Notes: a model not told the origin generated them from the sequence alone. A stretch of 64,000 bases of DNA from Chrysoporthe austroafricana (GCA_001051155.2 JYIP02000003.1:2232001-2296000); one strand, 5' to 3'. Shown: positions 13,871 through 26,204, counted from the first letter of the stretch. Numbers and translations are program-made.

Positions 13871-14910
13871 TTAGAAATCGCCACCAAAGTCATCGCCGCC
13901 TCCGAAATCACCGCCGCCACCATAGTCGTTGTCCTGTCCATTCTGGTAGCCCTGATCATAGGCCTGCTGCTCCTCGTGGTCCTCGTGGTTGTCAATGGCA
14001 TCCTCTAGCAGCATGCCCCCGATGAGACCGCCACCGAGGCCCAAGGCGGCACCGCCCATCGCTCCCAGCCCGCCGCTCTTAGCTGGCCTCTGCTGCTGCT
14101 GCTGTGGGTAGTACCCGCCGCCGCCGCCGCCTCCGTAGCCTCCCTGGTATCCGCCCTGCTGAGGATAGTACTGGCCCCCGGGAGGAGGACCGCCATACCC
14201 GCCGCCGTAGCCGCCCTGTTGTGGGTATCCACCATACCCGCCGCCACCGCCGCCGCCGCCGCCGCCGTATCCGGCCTGCTGGGGATACCCACCGCCGTAC
14301 GCAGGGCCCTGGCTGCCATACTTGTTCTTGCTGCCGCCGAACAGCTTGCCCAGCAGCCCGCGGCTCTTGCCGCCGCCCTCCTCGCGCGGCGGCAGCTGGT
14401 TGGGGTAGGCCGACGGGCCGGCCGGGGCCGGCGAGCTGTTCATGTAGTCCGAGGCGGCGCCGCCGCCCTGCCGGGTGCCGCCGCTGCTGCTGGCGCCGGC
14501 GCGGGCGTCCTCCTCCTCCTGCAGCCTGCGCGCCAGCTCGGCGTCGCTCTCGACCTGGCGGGGCGAGGCGCCGCCGCCGGTGCCCTGCGGCGTGAAGGGA
14601 TTCGTCTTGGCGTCGGTCGGCGAGGGGCCCTCGCCGGGGCGGTAGGCGGGCGGCGGCGGGCCCGGCGGGGCGCCGTCAGCCGAGGGCGGGCGGGCGGGCT
14701 CGGTGGGTTTCTCCCACTGGGACTTCTTGGTGAAGGTGTTGACGTAGAACCTAGGGCGGTGTCAGCACCTGAGGGCATCGATAAGTAGCGCAGAGGCGGG
14801 GGGACCCAAGGAGAGGCCTACCATTCTTTGTACTGCTCGTTCCACCTGGCGACCCATCCCTCTGGGACCCTGGGCGGTGGGGGCCCTAGTGGAGCTTCGA
14901 AGTCTGCCAT
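13871..14910 (-). CDS. WW-domain protein with Gly/Tyr/Gln-rich tail and glycine zipper
   Basis: This is probably a cytosolic adaptor binding proline-rich ligands. Two exons, 14910-14822 and 14750-13871, join to 969 nt, 322 aa. The single WW domain spans residues 16-46, with signature residues W19, Y32 and W42 and P45; the intron splits it after E29. It is followed by a Pro/Ser-rich linker, then repeats of GGYPQQ/GGYGGG type (about 195-265), a prion-like low-complexity region. Next come a glycine-zipper-like hydrophobic segment (GGAALGLGGGLIGGMLLED) and an acidic, Gly/Asp-rich C-terminus. Such glycine zippers can associate with membranes or self-assemble; that role here is inference. Specific partners cannot be read from the sequence. 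Confidence 0.9.
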
Positions 14911-16224
14911 TGCTGTGGATGGTGCTGCTGCACGCAGATGTGTCTGAAGGATTGGTTCGTGGAGTATTCGTAGATGGGGTATTCGTGGTAGTGGGGGAGG
15001 GGGGCAGGACGCAATCTAGGGAAGAGAAGGTGGCCGCCCGTGTAAGTGAGAGGGTGGGTGGGGCTGGCACAAGACGTCAGCTCCCCTTCTCGGCAGGGAG
15101 CAGCCGGTGCAGCTGGCGTGGGTGGCTTGCTGATGCAGATCTGTTCCGAAGTGCAAACTCAGAGCGCGGCGGGTGCTGGAAAGGGAACAACTAAACTCGA
15201 GAGGGAAGAAGATGTGTTGACTGGAGGACTTCTGGCCAGGCTTTAATACCGGAGGTGGCATGCAGCAGCTGGGTACTTATCGTAGCGTTGTCGTAGCGCA
15301 TCGTCCTGATTCTAGAAACACCGCAGCTCCCCGGGACGAGAGATGATGCGATGGCGAGACGAAGCGAACAGCAGCAGCTGTTGCACAGCCCCCACGGGTA
15401 CGCTGTAAACCGCCCCCCCGTCGCGCCCGTGGGAGCGTTCCGGGACGCCGATCGCAGGCCTCTCGCAACGCAACACCTCGGCGTACTGGCTGCAGCTTCC
15501 GTCGCGGTGGCTACTTGTCGGCCCAATTTCATACTAGACTCGCCGCCGGGGCTGCACTGCCACACGAGCGATATTGATGACCATGGCCTCTCGTGCCTCT
15601 CTCCCCCGCCGGATCTGGAACGGACGTCGTCTTCCGTGGCTCAGCACGTTGTTATCTACGGAGAGCACCCACGCGGCCCTCTCAAGACGGCGCCAGGCAG
15701 CAGTGGGGACAGTGCTCGACCTGTAAACATGTGGGTGGCGATGTGGCACTGGATAGCGGTGCTGGGTCTCTAGAAACCGAGGCCATCACGAGGCGGCGTG
15801 AGCCCCCTGCAGATATCCACGACACCCAGCCATCGCTTCCTCACGGCGACATCCTCACCCACGCCGGCGACCTGGCCGAGGGCAGATCCGCACATGATTG
15901 CCGGAAACCACAACTGGTGTCTGAGAGCTGGGGCAGCTGCGTTCACCTGGCCTGCTGGGGATATATATACTATCTCCAGGACGAGAGTCCCACAACCATA
16001 ACTCTTGCCAGCGGGAGAAGTCTCCTGTTCTATGGCAGGCCGCTGGCCCCAGAGCACGGGAAATTCACCTTTTGATACCACAGAGGCATGGATGTTTGGC
16101 AGAAGGGAATACCGGATGGCGTGGACGTACTTGTCACTCACGGCCCGCCGCGGGCTCATCTGGATATGCATCTTCACTTGTGACTTGCTGCTGGGAATAT
16201 TGGGGCAGGCCAGATCGCGGCTAC
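14911..16224. other. Intergenic, no gene seen
   Basis: The first 100-200 bases should contain the WW-gene promoter. Beyond that only short frames without codon bias or splice logic are present. Confidence 0.5.
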
Positions 16225-16476
16225 ATGTCTGGAGGCATTTCCACGAGAGGCCACGGCATCGAGTGGGTTGCCTACGATGAAGCGCAGGGGGCTTTTGAGC
16301 AGCTGGCCACGGCTAGAGGCTGGACCAGGCCGACGAGTCTGGGTAGGCTGGTGTTCGAGCTGAGCCTGGACGTCCCTCGGCCTGTGGAGGGGGCAGAGAG
16401 AGGCCTGGTCAACACCGCTGTGGTCGGCAGGTTCTGGGGTATGGAGAGGAGAGGCCCGGCTGTGGTGTTTTGGTGA
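16225..16476 (+). CDS. Orphan 83-aa frame, doubtful
   Basis: An ATG-initiated frame of 84 codons, starting MSGGISTRGHGIEWVAYDEA and ending at the TGA 16474-16476. Its codons are mostly G/C-ending, which suggests real or recently real coding. The upstream sequence in the same frame is open but has no obvious start, so this could be the last exon of a decayed gene. No signal peptide, no transmembrane segment, and one family guess would be as good as another. I do not recognise it. Confidence 0.25.
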   Translation: MSGGISTRGHGIEWVAYDEAQGAFEQLATARGWTRPTSLGRLVFELSLDVPRPVEGAERGLVNTAVVGRFWGMERRGPAVVFW

Positions 16477-16998
16477 GCATCCGGCTATGCACTGCCGGGC
16501 AGCTTCGACCTCGACTACAACCGATCAGCAGGTGCGCCTGGCAACCTCACCCGTCGGGCATCTGGGCGAATCCGGCGATCTGGTAGCTACACGCGTTCTA
16601 CCAGCACGCGGCAGTCGGAAGCGCCCTAAGGAACGGGTTCTTTTGAGGGCGCTGCAGATCATCGCGATTACCGGCGTTGGCGGTGCTCGTGCGTCGCACC
16701 ACTCTAGCACTCTCTCATCGCTATGCACCGGCTAGGTTCAATCGCTATGGCGGTCGAGTATTGTACTCGTCTATGACAGGCGTCTATTTCCTCGAGGCTT
16801 CGGACGGGAGTGACTCCGCCGTCACTAGAGCCAGTGCGATTGTCACTAGGCCTAGTCATCGTAGTCCCGTGGTAGGCGTCTATACGGTTATTTGAGCTGT
16901 CAGGCTCCCCATTTTTTTTTTTGCCAATTGACGGAAAACCACCCGCCGTTGACGGTTTGCCAAATCTAACAGAAAGGTTGATTGGATTGTCACCAGAA

Positions 16999-17402
16999 AT
17001 GTTCGCCAGGAAAGACATCGAGCGCGATGTGCTCAGCGCCCACCGCCAGTACCACCGCAACCTGAAGCTCTCCCGGCAGACCGCATCACAAGCGCAACCG
17101 CGTACAGCACTTCCGGCATCCGAAAGCCACGTGGAGGATCCCAAAGACCATGTAGGTATTTTCGGCGGTACCTCCGAAACAGGCCCAGATCACTAACACC
17201 CGCCCAGAGCCCTACGAGCACCAACGGCTCTGACGTTTTCCGAGACACAAACCATGAGGCAGACAATGCGGCCGCCCCGGGCCAACAACAGCCCGCAGCT
17301 GAGCCAGGCCATAAGCACGCCGGAGGGCTGCCGGACCAATCCATGGAGGGGAGTGGCACTGCGGGCGAGGAAGGTTCGGCACCTCTGGCTGCGGAAGTTT
17401 AG
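16999..17402 (+). CDS. Hypothetical 115-aa protein, possibly the front of a decayed Zn2Cys6 factor
   Basis: Exons 16999-17151 and 17208-17402 join in frame to 348 nt. The intron is convincing: donor GTAGGT, branch-like CACTAACAC, acceptor CCCAG. The N-terminus (MFARKDIERDVLSAHRQYHR) is helical and basic; the second exon is a Ser/Gly/Ala/Gln-rich disordered stretch. Immediately after the TAG, the same frame reads PSRACIACREAHGRK and later GGPSC, spaced like a Zn(II)2Cys6 cluster that has lost cysteines. It may be a truncated transcription-factor gene. Function is unknown. Confidence 0.4.
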
Positions 17403-19915
17403 TTGCCATCCCGAGCCTGCATTGCATGTAGAGAGGCTCACGGACGCAAGGGTCTTTACGAGCTGGCCGGGGGCCCTTCCTGTAGTATCGTGTTGGGCAG
17501 GCTAAAGGAACGGACGAACGTCGATCTCCTGCTCATCCGCTCATGGTCTCGATATCTGTCTGAATGGGGCCTGGAAGGGCTGCTGGCCTGTTGGTGGAGA
17601 AAGTCTGGAAGGCCAGCCGAGAGCCTTGCTGAAAGCCAAGCTATTTTGATAGCAATAATCTTTCAAGTTTATTGCCATGGCATTCTCAAGGCGATCACTC
17701 TGCAACACGTGTGCATGAAGTGCCAAAACTCTATCTGCGGATCTCCCAAAGGGCTATTACTTCTTCAAGTCCATGTCGCTCTGCGCCCTCAGGAAACTAG
17801 TGGCAGCCTGCTCCGGTTTACTCTGTGACGACGAGATTGGACGTTCCGTGTCACGATGTTTGCTAAATGCCTGATTCGATGTGCGCTCTCGACGCCGGAG
17901 CTCACTGCTCTGTACCTACCCTGCAGATGCTCAAGTTTGTGGCCGTGCTCTACTGACTGGCCGACGAGACCCTGCAGCCCTAAAAGTCCTGGGAAGTCCT
18001 AGGGATCTGTATGCCCAGAGTCCGTATTACGGTGGGTATTGGCAGAGGAATGCTCTGGTGACTTGACTACCTGGGCGGATTAAACCTTTTCGAACGGTCA
18101 GACACTTAATCTTGCATACAGCAAGTGAGAAGAGACGAGGCGTCCTGCATTGGGCTTCGACTATCATCATTGCAGACTCCATACGGAGCAGCAGGTACAC
18201 ATGTGGACCAGGTACTTCCGTTGGTCAGCACCGTCAGCCTGCCAGCTCAGTGGCATGTGAAGGCCGCATGCCGTTCCGAGCTGCGAAGCGGGTATTCCGG
18301 AGATATCCAGGAGGGTGGAGGAACTTCGTCCGTACTTTGCAATGTGCGAAATAACAGGGCAAGACCTTGGAGAAGGATGGACGCTTCATCTCGGACGATC
18401 TCTGTCGTCCACCAGGGCTTTCATTTTTCATTTTTCGATTTTTTTTGACTTGAAAAAAAAAAAAAGAAAAGGAAAAGGGCTGCGAGGGTCTCTCTCAACA
18501 CCCGCTGATTGCATTTGAGGCTTGAAGTTTCGACAGGCTGGGAGCCAGTTCGGACATGTTCAGCTAAGACTTGGCAATCCTTGGTTACAGCGGTGAAATT
18601 GCCTGCCTGCTACAGTGATACAGCTGTGTAGGGCTGAGGGCGTGGATGTGTGTTTGAGCGGTCTCCCCTGCATGTTCCTCATCAGCCACCTGGGGTAGCC
18701 GCATGTTGATGTTGTATGTGTATGTAGTACTGGCTGCCTCGACTGTACGGAGGCAAGGCGTGAGCTATTGGGGACCGCGTCTAGTACGAGGTTGCAGTTT
18801 GCGAGCAACTCGGTCCTACGCGCCCTGAGATGATGATCGGGAGAGCCCTCCGACCCCTTTCCTCCGTATTCGAGAGGACAGGCGTGGGTGCTGGACACGA
18901 GTGGCTAGCTGTATTCGTGCCCTGGGGAAAGACAGGCAACCGATACAGCCCTCCACCCGGGCTGCTGTCTGCAATAGATTCACCCACCGGAACCTGATGG
19001 GCTCACAGGATCGAGCTGGTCGGATCGTCCTGGTGCCATATGGTCTCAGGAAGGAAGCGAGCGAGGTCTGGCTGCCCATGCCCATGCCGGGGACCCAGCT
19101 GACCTGAGCAGAGAGGTGACATTGCTCGACGTCTGTTGTTGATGGGGGCGGTCTCGTTTTTCATCATGAAAGAAATTACGCCATGGGCCTTTATCAAACA
19201 CGCCCCTTTCTTTTGTCACCAAGTCGCAGCATCCCGCGTGAATTGTACTGCCAAGCTGAATCCCAGGTCGCCCCACTTTTCAAACGCGTAGGGGCCTCCA
19301 CCGCCTGTCCTACTGGGTACAGTGCTGTTGGTGCTGCACTGCCGGGCCTGACCACCTGGGCCTGCAGGCATCGAAGCAGCTCGTCAGGCTCGGCTGGGCC
19401 GGCCTTCAGGCCAGTCGCTGCTGGGGGGGCTACTACTGGGTGCTGGGGCGCTGGGCCGCTGGAGGTGGTCCCTGCGCGCGCTGACGTAACTCCCATGTCC
19501 GCAGTCCTAAACCTGAATCCGCAGCCAGTCCCGGCCTAGCCAGCATTGCCTAGAAGCCGGTGCTGTGCCAGCCTGCCCATGTGCCACCCACTACTGCCCA
19601 GGTGTCCCAGGTGCTGCCTCTGCCTTGCCGCTGTCCCTGTCCTGTCCCGCCCTGTCCTGTCCTGTCCCGTCTCGGTCAGGTCTCTCTCCCCTGCCTTCCA
19701 AAGCAACGGGTCTCTGATTCCTGTTCCTACCTTACCTCTCCAAAACCAACCCCATTGACCACCGACCCTTTCTTCATCATCATATTAGCCAACCTCCGCG
19801 TTTTGCCTCTTCCTCTTGTCGTCGTGTCTTGCATCCACTCCCACAGCCCGACAGGTCTGCATCCCCTCTCCATCCTCACCACCTGCATCCAAAGATCAGA
19901 AACACTCCCTCCAAG
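17403..19915. other. Gene-poor region upstream of Rho1
   Basis: The first 100 bases hold the Zn2Cys6-like remnant described with the preceding frame. After that I see no supported gene. A short A-run lies at about 18450-18470. From about 19560 to 19915 the sequence is strongly pyrimidine-rich (CCTGTCC repeats, CTCTCC), consistent with the Rho1 promoter and leader. Confidence 0.5.
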
Positions 19916-21066
19916 ATGGCCGAACTCCGTCGAAAGCTGGTCATTGTCGGTGATGGTGCTTGCGGAAAAACGTGTCTGTTGATGTGAGTCCCTCTCCGCC
20001 CCCCCTTCTCCTGCCAGCCCTGGGCGCCCTGCCTCATCCATCTCCTCCCCGGCGCCCTGCGATGCTGGGCTCCTCATTGCCATCGTCCTGCTGACCACGA
20101 TCCCCAGTGTCTTCTCCAAGGGCACCTTCCCAGAGGTAAGAGGCCTGCCGCTCCCGCCGCGCCGAACCCGTCCTCGCTATCTATCCATCCAAACGTGCCT
20201 CGCGGCGAGGCCGCCCACCTCCCGACCCACAGCCACAACCACCACCTCGTTCCACCAACAACCTCCATCCCGACCTCCTAATCATCCCAGTGGCCTTCGC
20301 TGCAGCCCTTGCACACCAATCACGTCGGGATCACACGTCTAACGTCACTACTAGGTCTACGTCCCCACCGTCTTCGAGAACTATGTCGCCGATGTTGAGG
20401 TCGATGGCAAGCACGTCGAGCTGGCACTATGGGATACGGCCGGTCAGGAAGATTACGACCGTCTCCGACCTCTCTCATACCCCGACTCCCACGTCATCCT
20501 GATCTGCTTTGCTGTCGATTCGCCCGATTCCTTGGACAACGTGCAGGAGAAGGTTAGCCTCTTGAAACCCCTGTTCCCCTGCAGATCACGCGTGCGATAA
20601 GCCATTTGCTAACACGGGCGCCCTCTCCAGTGGATTTCCGAGGTTCTTCACTTCTGCCAGGGCCTGCCCATCATCCTGGTTGGCTGCAAGAAGGACCTGC
20701 GCTACGACAACAAGACAATTGAGGAGCTCCGCAAGACCAGCCAGAAGCCAGTTACCCCTGAGGAGGTGAGTGTCTGATCCCCTCTTCCCACCCGGCACCG
20801 CCGGCCAGAGGCCGCTGGGGCCGGGTGTCCCCTCAAGCCCGCGGCCCCGGCCGTGGTTCCTGGCCCGAGCGAGAATGACCAGGTGGCTGACCGTGCTTTC
20901 TGCTCAACAGGGTGAGGAGGTCCGCAAGAAGATTGGTGCCTACAAGTATCTGGAGTGCTCGGCCAAGACCAACGAGGGCGTCAGGGAGGTGTTCGAGCAC
21001 GCCACCCGCGCCGCCCTGCTGCAGCGGAAAGGTGGCAGCAAGAAGCACAAGTGCCTGGTCCTGTAA
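19916..21066 (+). CDS. rho1: Rho1 family small GTPase
   Basis: A molecular switch that activates beta-1,3-glucan synthase and protein kinase C at the growing cell surface. Exons 19916-19983, 20108-20135, 20355-20552, 20631-20765 and 20911-21066 join to 585 nt, 194 aa, the normal size. P-loop GDGACGKT is at 12-19, effector threonine T37 in YVPTVFENY, switch [10 protein letters not shown] at 58-65, and CKKDL at 117-121. A polybasic tail and CAAX box CLVL (191-194) predict geranylgeranylation. The introns at codons 22/23 and 32/33 isolate a 28-nt micro-exon. The long pyrimidine-rich leader is typical of a highly expressed housekeeping gene. Confidence 0.97.
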
Positions 21067-22551
21067 AGGCCCGGCCCTGCAGCTTTGTTGTCCCCCAACA
21101 GCTCCTTTCGACCAGGCTGTCTCCGGCACCATAATGCGGCATTGTTCAGACTTCCCCCCTCTCCTCGTTCGTGGGTAGCCTCGGATTCCCGCAGACGGCC
21201 ACTGGGAAGATGTCATGATGTCTTAGAAAGGTGCCGGGTGGGCGTCTCTCCTTGTCTCTCGGCTGGCGTTAATATTATCGGCCGTGGTCGTCATCCGTCC
21301 TGCTCGGTACGCCTCAAATGTCACCGCGCATTATCTATCTTCATTGGACCGGCGTGTCATCTTTGTTTGGGACAGTTATACGGTAGGGGAACAGTTACCT
21401 CTGCAAATTAGGATCAGGAAACAGCGATGTCGTTTTCCCCAAATCTGACAGCGGCGTGGTCTGGACGGGCAGCGGGTGTTCGTGTTGCGTGGCGGTGTTG
21501 TGTGTGCGTGCGCGCGCGCGGAAAGGCTCCGAAACCAAGAGACAAGAGCGACTGTGTTGTGTGTGAGGTGGGCGTCAACCGGTACACCAAGGGGTTGGTG
21601 GTTGGTTTGTCACGGTCAGGAGGCTCCCATCGTAAATACCTGCCGGCCCTCTTCCTTCGGAGCGGCCGAGTCCCTCATCCCCCCCGCCAGCCCTTTCGTC
21701 ATCCCCTTCCACCTGACCTTGCCAAGAGAGAGAGAAACACAGGCGGGAGGGGTGCGGGACCTGTTTGCGTACGGCCTCTTGGGTTGCTGGATATTCTTCC
21801 GGCTCTGCGTGGTCTTCTTTTCCATTGTTTCTCCTTTCTCTCCTGCGAGCTGCTTTCTGCTTTCTTGATAATTTAAACGGGCTGCTGTGTTCTGTTATCG
21901 TCGTGCTGCCTCTTTCCTCCTCCACCCTCCGGGGAGCTGCGCCGGGGTCCTGGTTTAGGTAGCCTGCTTCCCGCGGTACAGATCTTCATTGCGAGTAGTG
22001 ATGGATCCATCTTGTGTACAATACGAGTTAACTTGTCTCTACGCCTGGTGTATCCTCTCTTCTGGGTGTTCTCTGCACAAACACGGGTCATCTGCTGCCC
22101 TGTGGCTTCCACATAAAGTCGTCCAGGTGTGTCGGGGAGCCTCTGGGCTGTGCCAGCAAGATAGGTGGCAACCTCACGTTTCTCCAGCGGGCCAGGTAAT
22201 TTCAAGAGCAGATATCACGAGATAAGGCATCACGTTACCTAAAAACGAAGCGGCGGCGTCGACGAGACACACAGCTGTGCGATATCAGAATGTCATTGTG
22301 CTTCACAAGCGGTAGGAAAGAGAAAAAAACAAAAGGCAGGACCTCGTTCGTCCACGGGCCTCACAGATTCCACACAAGGAGCGTTGCATACCAGCCACCT
22401 GCTACTGCATGTCCACCGCCTGCCTTTCTGAACCTCGGTCTAGCCATCACCACCACGCACACACACGCACGTACTACAGTGAGCGCCCGCCGCCCCGAAC
22501 CGGCTCCCTCGCAAAAGAAGAGGTCCTGGCTGTTGCCTTGCCTTGCCTTGC
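21067..22551. other. 3' flank of Rho1 and intergenic
   Basis: No gene is supported. The 3' untranslated region of Rho1 and a T/C-rich patch at about 21820-21930 are all that can be described. Confidence 0.4.
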
Positions 22552-22744
22552 TTAGTTGGGGCAGGTCTGGGTAAGAGCAGAACGTGTTAGTCTCTCACAG
22601 AGAGATATATAGCATAGCACACCGTGCCGCGGGGCTGGGGGGAGGAGGAAGGGGAAGGGGAACACTGACGGCTCCGCACGACGAGCAGGTCTTGGACGTA
22701 TCCGCGCCGGCGGCGCCGCACTTGGGGCACTGGGTTCCGTGCAT
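22552..22744 (-). CDS. 29-residue Cys-rich zinc-ribbon-like microprotein
   Basis: Exons 22744-22670 and 22566-22552 join to 90 nt (29 aa plus stop). The peptide begins MHGTQCPKCGAAGA and ends SCGATCPN. Cysteines sit at 6, 9, 20, 23 and 27, giving two CxxC knuckles (CPKC, CSSC) plus a final TCPN. The 103-nt intron has donor GTCAGT, a branch-like GACTAACAC and acceptor ACCCAG; splicing replaces a run of low-complexity codons with the short Cys-containing tail. A zinc- or metal-binding role is inference from the knuckles. A (CA)n tract lies just upstream of the ATG on the coding strand. It is too short for standard ORF calling, so it could easily be missed. Confidence 0.5.
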
Positions 22745-22750
22745 GGTTGC

Positions 22751-22792
<42 letters not shown>

Positions 22793-24120
22793 AATCTCCT
22801 GTGGCCTGACGGGCCTGTTTCGTGGATGTGTATATGAGATCTGTGGGCTGCGCGGATCCGCGGTGGTTTCTTGTTTCTGTTCTGGGTCTTCTTTGTCTGG
22901 CTTGCTGTGGCTATGATGATGTTGGGTAGGTATCGTGAAGGAACCGCCGCGCGAGTTGAACGGAAAGCGGGGTTTTTATAAGCAAGCAAGAACAAGCCCG
23001 CCGCACCTAGGAAGGGGGCCCCCGTGACGAGCCGGTGACTCTCACGCCTGCACCTGCACCTCTGGGCAGTTTTTTTTTTTTTTTTCTGTTCGGTTTCTCT
23101 TATCGCTGCTGCCGAGAGCGACTGACACCTCGCTCCCACTCCCACTCCCACTCCCACTCCACCTTGGAGGAGAGGGGGAAGGGGGGGGGGGCGGGCGCGC
23201 GGGCGGGCGTCATGCTGCAGGTAGGGTAGCAGGAGGTCATCCGGACCGCCTGCTGGTCCCAGTGGGCTTGCATACCCGACCCTGCCCCCGGGCGATGGGC
23301 CACTCGCATGCGCCCACCTACACACGCTGGTATATATCTCGAGGGGGCTTATTGGGTGGGCGCGGGCTTATGGATCAATCACCTGCTGGCCGCCCCGGCG
23401 CTACTTGGAAGGCTGGGCGCGGGTCGAGCGAGGTGTGAAGACAGCGTGTGCCGGCCGGTGAAGCGGGGGCCAAAGGTTCGTTCGTTCGACTTGGTATCAA
23501 GAAGAGGCTAAGTTGCCTGTTTAGGCAGCCGACAGGAGAGCACGTTTGCGTGCTTGTCTCATAGCCTGACCATACGCCCTCCCCCCCCTCCCAAAGACCT
23601 AAATCCAACGCGGCCAGATAGGTGGTCCTCGACCCAGCTGACTCCCCGCCGGCAGCCTTGTCCGTAGGCTTCCAGCGCCTGCGCTGACAAGCAGGTTGTA
23701 TCTGTACATCCAGCGTCGCCTCGTCTCCCGGCAGTTCGTCCAGAGGTCTCCCTACTGGGGTGATGAATCATTGGTAGCGCGAAGATCAGCTCATGTCGTG
23801 TAACGAGGCCGAGGATATCGTGCGATAATATATCATGCCGGCTCTCCATCTGCCGACCCGGACATCCACAGGGCTGGCGGGCCTCCACACCTGCGGCATA
23901 GGCCCTGCCTGCACTCTTCCTCGCCGGCGCCGGAGGACCGGCTTGCTAGGGCCCAGTATGGGCCTGTAGTAGATAGACTTGAGATGAAGCATGCGTGAAA
24001 TATATTGACTTCTAAGTTCTTGCGGGGCCTATCTCGGGCCGCAGCCCTATCCAAGACTTCTATATCTACGGACCCTGAAAACCCCCCAACGCCTCGGCTT
24101 GCGTGAGCCTTTTACTTTTA
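22745..24120. other. Intergenic with simple repeats
   Basis: A (GT)n tract spans 22753-22789, and a CTCCCA hexamer repeat lies at about 23130-23160. The rest shows no supported gene; the region before 24121 is the 3' flank of the transporter. Confidence 0.5.
22753..22789. repeat. (GT)n microsatellite
   Basis: An uninterrupted dinucleotide run just upstream of the microprotein start. Confidence 0.95.
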
Positions 24121-26204
24121 TTACATACACTGGGTGACTCCTCCCTCTCCTAGAAACAGTCAGCGAGTGCGCATGACAAGGCCGTGTTGTCGTTGTCGTC
24201 ACCGGGACGGGGACGAGGGATAGAAAGGGGGAGGGGTGGGAGAACGAACTCACCTTTTATCATCTTTCCCACGGCCTGGAGCGTGCTGATGACCATGACG
24301 CAGCACCCGAACGCCACGACCGCCATCGCCACGTACGTCTTCCAGGTCCGGCTCGTCAGCTTGATGTAGCACAGGGGCGGCAGGATGTAGGCCATGGCGC
24401 AGGCGCTGGTGGCGCCGACGAGCTCGAAGACGGAGCCGAGGTCGCACGTCGCGAGGCTCAACACCATGGCGCTGACGACGAGGCTCGTGCTGAGGATGAG
24501 GTGCAGGTTCATGTTGAAGGGCTCGCCCGGGAAGTAGTAGTTGAGCATGACCTCGCGGCACACGAACGCCTCGAGCGGCAGCGTCGTGAGCATGTTCAGC
24601 CCGAAGCACAGCCGCGCCAGGTTCACCATCGCGTTGTCCGCCGGGAAGTTGTTGAGCACGTTGCCGAGCGTGAGGTCGCCGAAGGTCAGGAACCCCGCCA
24701 GCGCGACCAGCAGGCACGCCAGCATCGACACCCCCGTCGAGAAGTGCGTCACCCGGCTGAAGCGGTCGATGGTCGGCGTCTTGAGGGACCCGTAGATCAG
24801 GAGGGAGTTGTGGTGGCAGACGAAGGCTGAAAGGGGGATCCTGTGTCAGCGCACGCATACTCTTTCACACACACACACACACACACAGGGGTAAATAGAA
24901 ACATAGACACACCGAAAGAGATCACTCCGATCGCCTGGAAGATGCCCGAGTTGACGGTGAGGAGCGGCGTGCTGAACGAGCCGCGCGCCGCCGAGGGCGT
25001 CAGTATGCCCTGCACCACGACCGTGATCAGAATGATCATCATGCTAATCAGGGCGAGCGTGCTGGCTTTCGCAAGCTGTCTCCCAAGTCAGCACTCCTCC
25101 CGCGCCGCGTCCAGATCCTCGGAGCAGGAAAGGGGAGGGGGAGGGGGAGCCGCGACGTACCTTCGCGATGTCTCTGTACAGCGTCAGGGGGAAGCTGATC
25201 CCCAGGATGAACACCACGATGGCCGCCCTCCGATCGGCCAGCAGGCCCAGCACGGGCACGTCGCGCAGGCCCGGCCAGACGGCCGTCAGGACGTGCGGGA
25301 TGGTGTCCCCGACGACGACGCCGAAGGCGACCATGCCGCCGAAGGCGAACAGCCACTGCGCGAGGCTGATGGCGATGAGCCCGCTGCGGCCGAAGCACTT
25401 CTCGACGGTGCCCTGGAAGCTGTTGGCGCCCGACAGCTTGCTGTTGACGACGATCAGGCAGATGGTCCAGTCGACGACGACCGTCAGCCCGACCAGCAGC
25501 ACCACGCCCGCCAGCAGGCCGGCCTGCCGGAACGCGTACGGCTGCCCGATGATGCCCGCGCCGATGATGCTGTTGGCCATGTTCATGAAGGCGCTGCGCA
25601 GGCCCGACTTGGGCCGCTGCCGCTCCGACTCGGCCCAGCTCTGCACGTCGCCGAACTCCGCCGCCCACGGGCTGTTGGCCAGCGCCACCGACGGCGCCTC
25701 GATCCCCGTGAGCAGCGGCCGCCGGTGCTGCCGGCCTTCGCGGTCGTACCCGTCGCCGCCGTCGTCCAGCTCGAAGTCGAGGTCGTCGATGCTGTCGCGC
25801 TCCTCCTCGCTCGTCCGCGCCGTCTCGAAGCTCGCCACGGTGCCGTTGGGCGTGAGCCCGTGCAGGATCGTCGGGTTCGGGTCGAAGCGCACGCGCTGGG
25901 GGGTCCGGGGGCGCGGCGCGGCGCCATCGTCGTCGTGGTCGTCGTGGTCGTGGTCGTGGGCCGTCGAGGGCGTCCTGACGGCGGACTTGATCCCCCTTCC
26001 GTTCGCGGGCGGCGCGCCGCCTGGGCCCGCCGCGCGCCCGTCGTCTCCGCCTGGGCCTGGCGCGCTGCCGCCCTCGTCGAGGTCCTCGTCTGCCTCCGCC
26101 TCCGCCGAGAGCAAGCCCACGCCCTCCTCGGCGGCGGCGCGGCTACCCGCGGCGCCGGCGCCCGGTTCGGCGCGGTCTGGATGTTGCGATCTGGCCTTCG
26201 CCAT
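24121..26204 (-). CDS. Amino acid transporter, AVT/SLC38 type
   Basis: A member of the amino acid/auxin permease family, probably vacuolar, exporting or storing neutral amino acids. Exons 26204-25161, 25075-24913, 24826-24254 and 24149-24121 join to 1809 nt, 602 aa. Residues 1 to about 190 are a hydrophilic, acidic, disordered N-terminal domain with an Asp/His run. The first membrane helix carries the family signature MNMANSIIGAGIIGQPYAF near 200-220, followed by about ten more helices. The last exon codes only nine residues after KMIKG. The N-terminal extension and the GAGIIG motif match the fungal Avt2-like branch best; substrate is inference. The first intron has a GTACGT donor; the second starts GTGTGT, a less usual donor next to a (CA)n tract. 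Confidence 0.92.

Noticed and set aside
22552..23325. 257-codon minus-strand frame
   Set aside because: Mostly translation of simple repeats; only its two ends coincide with the proposed microprotein exons.
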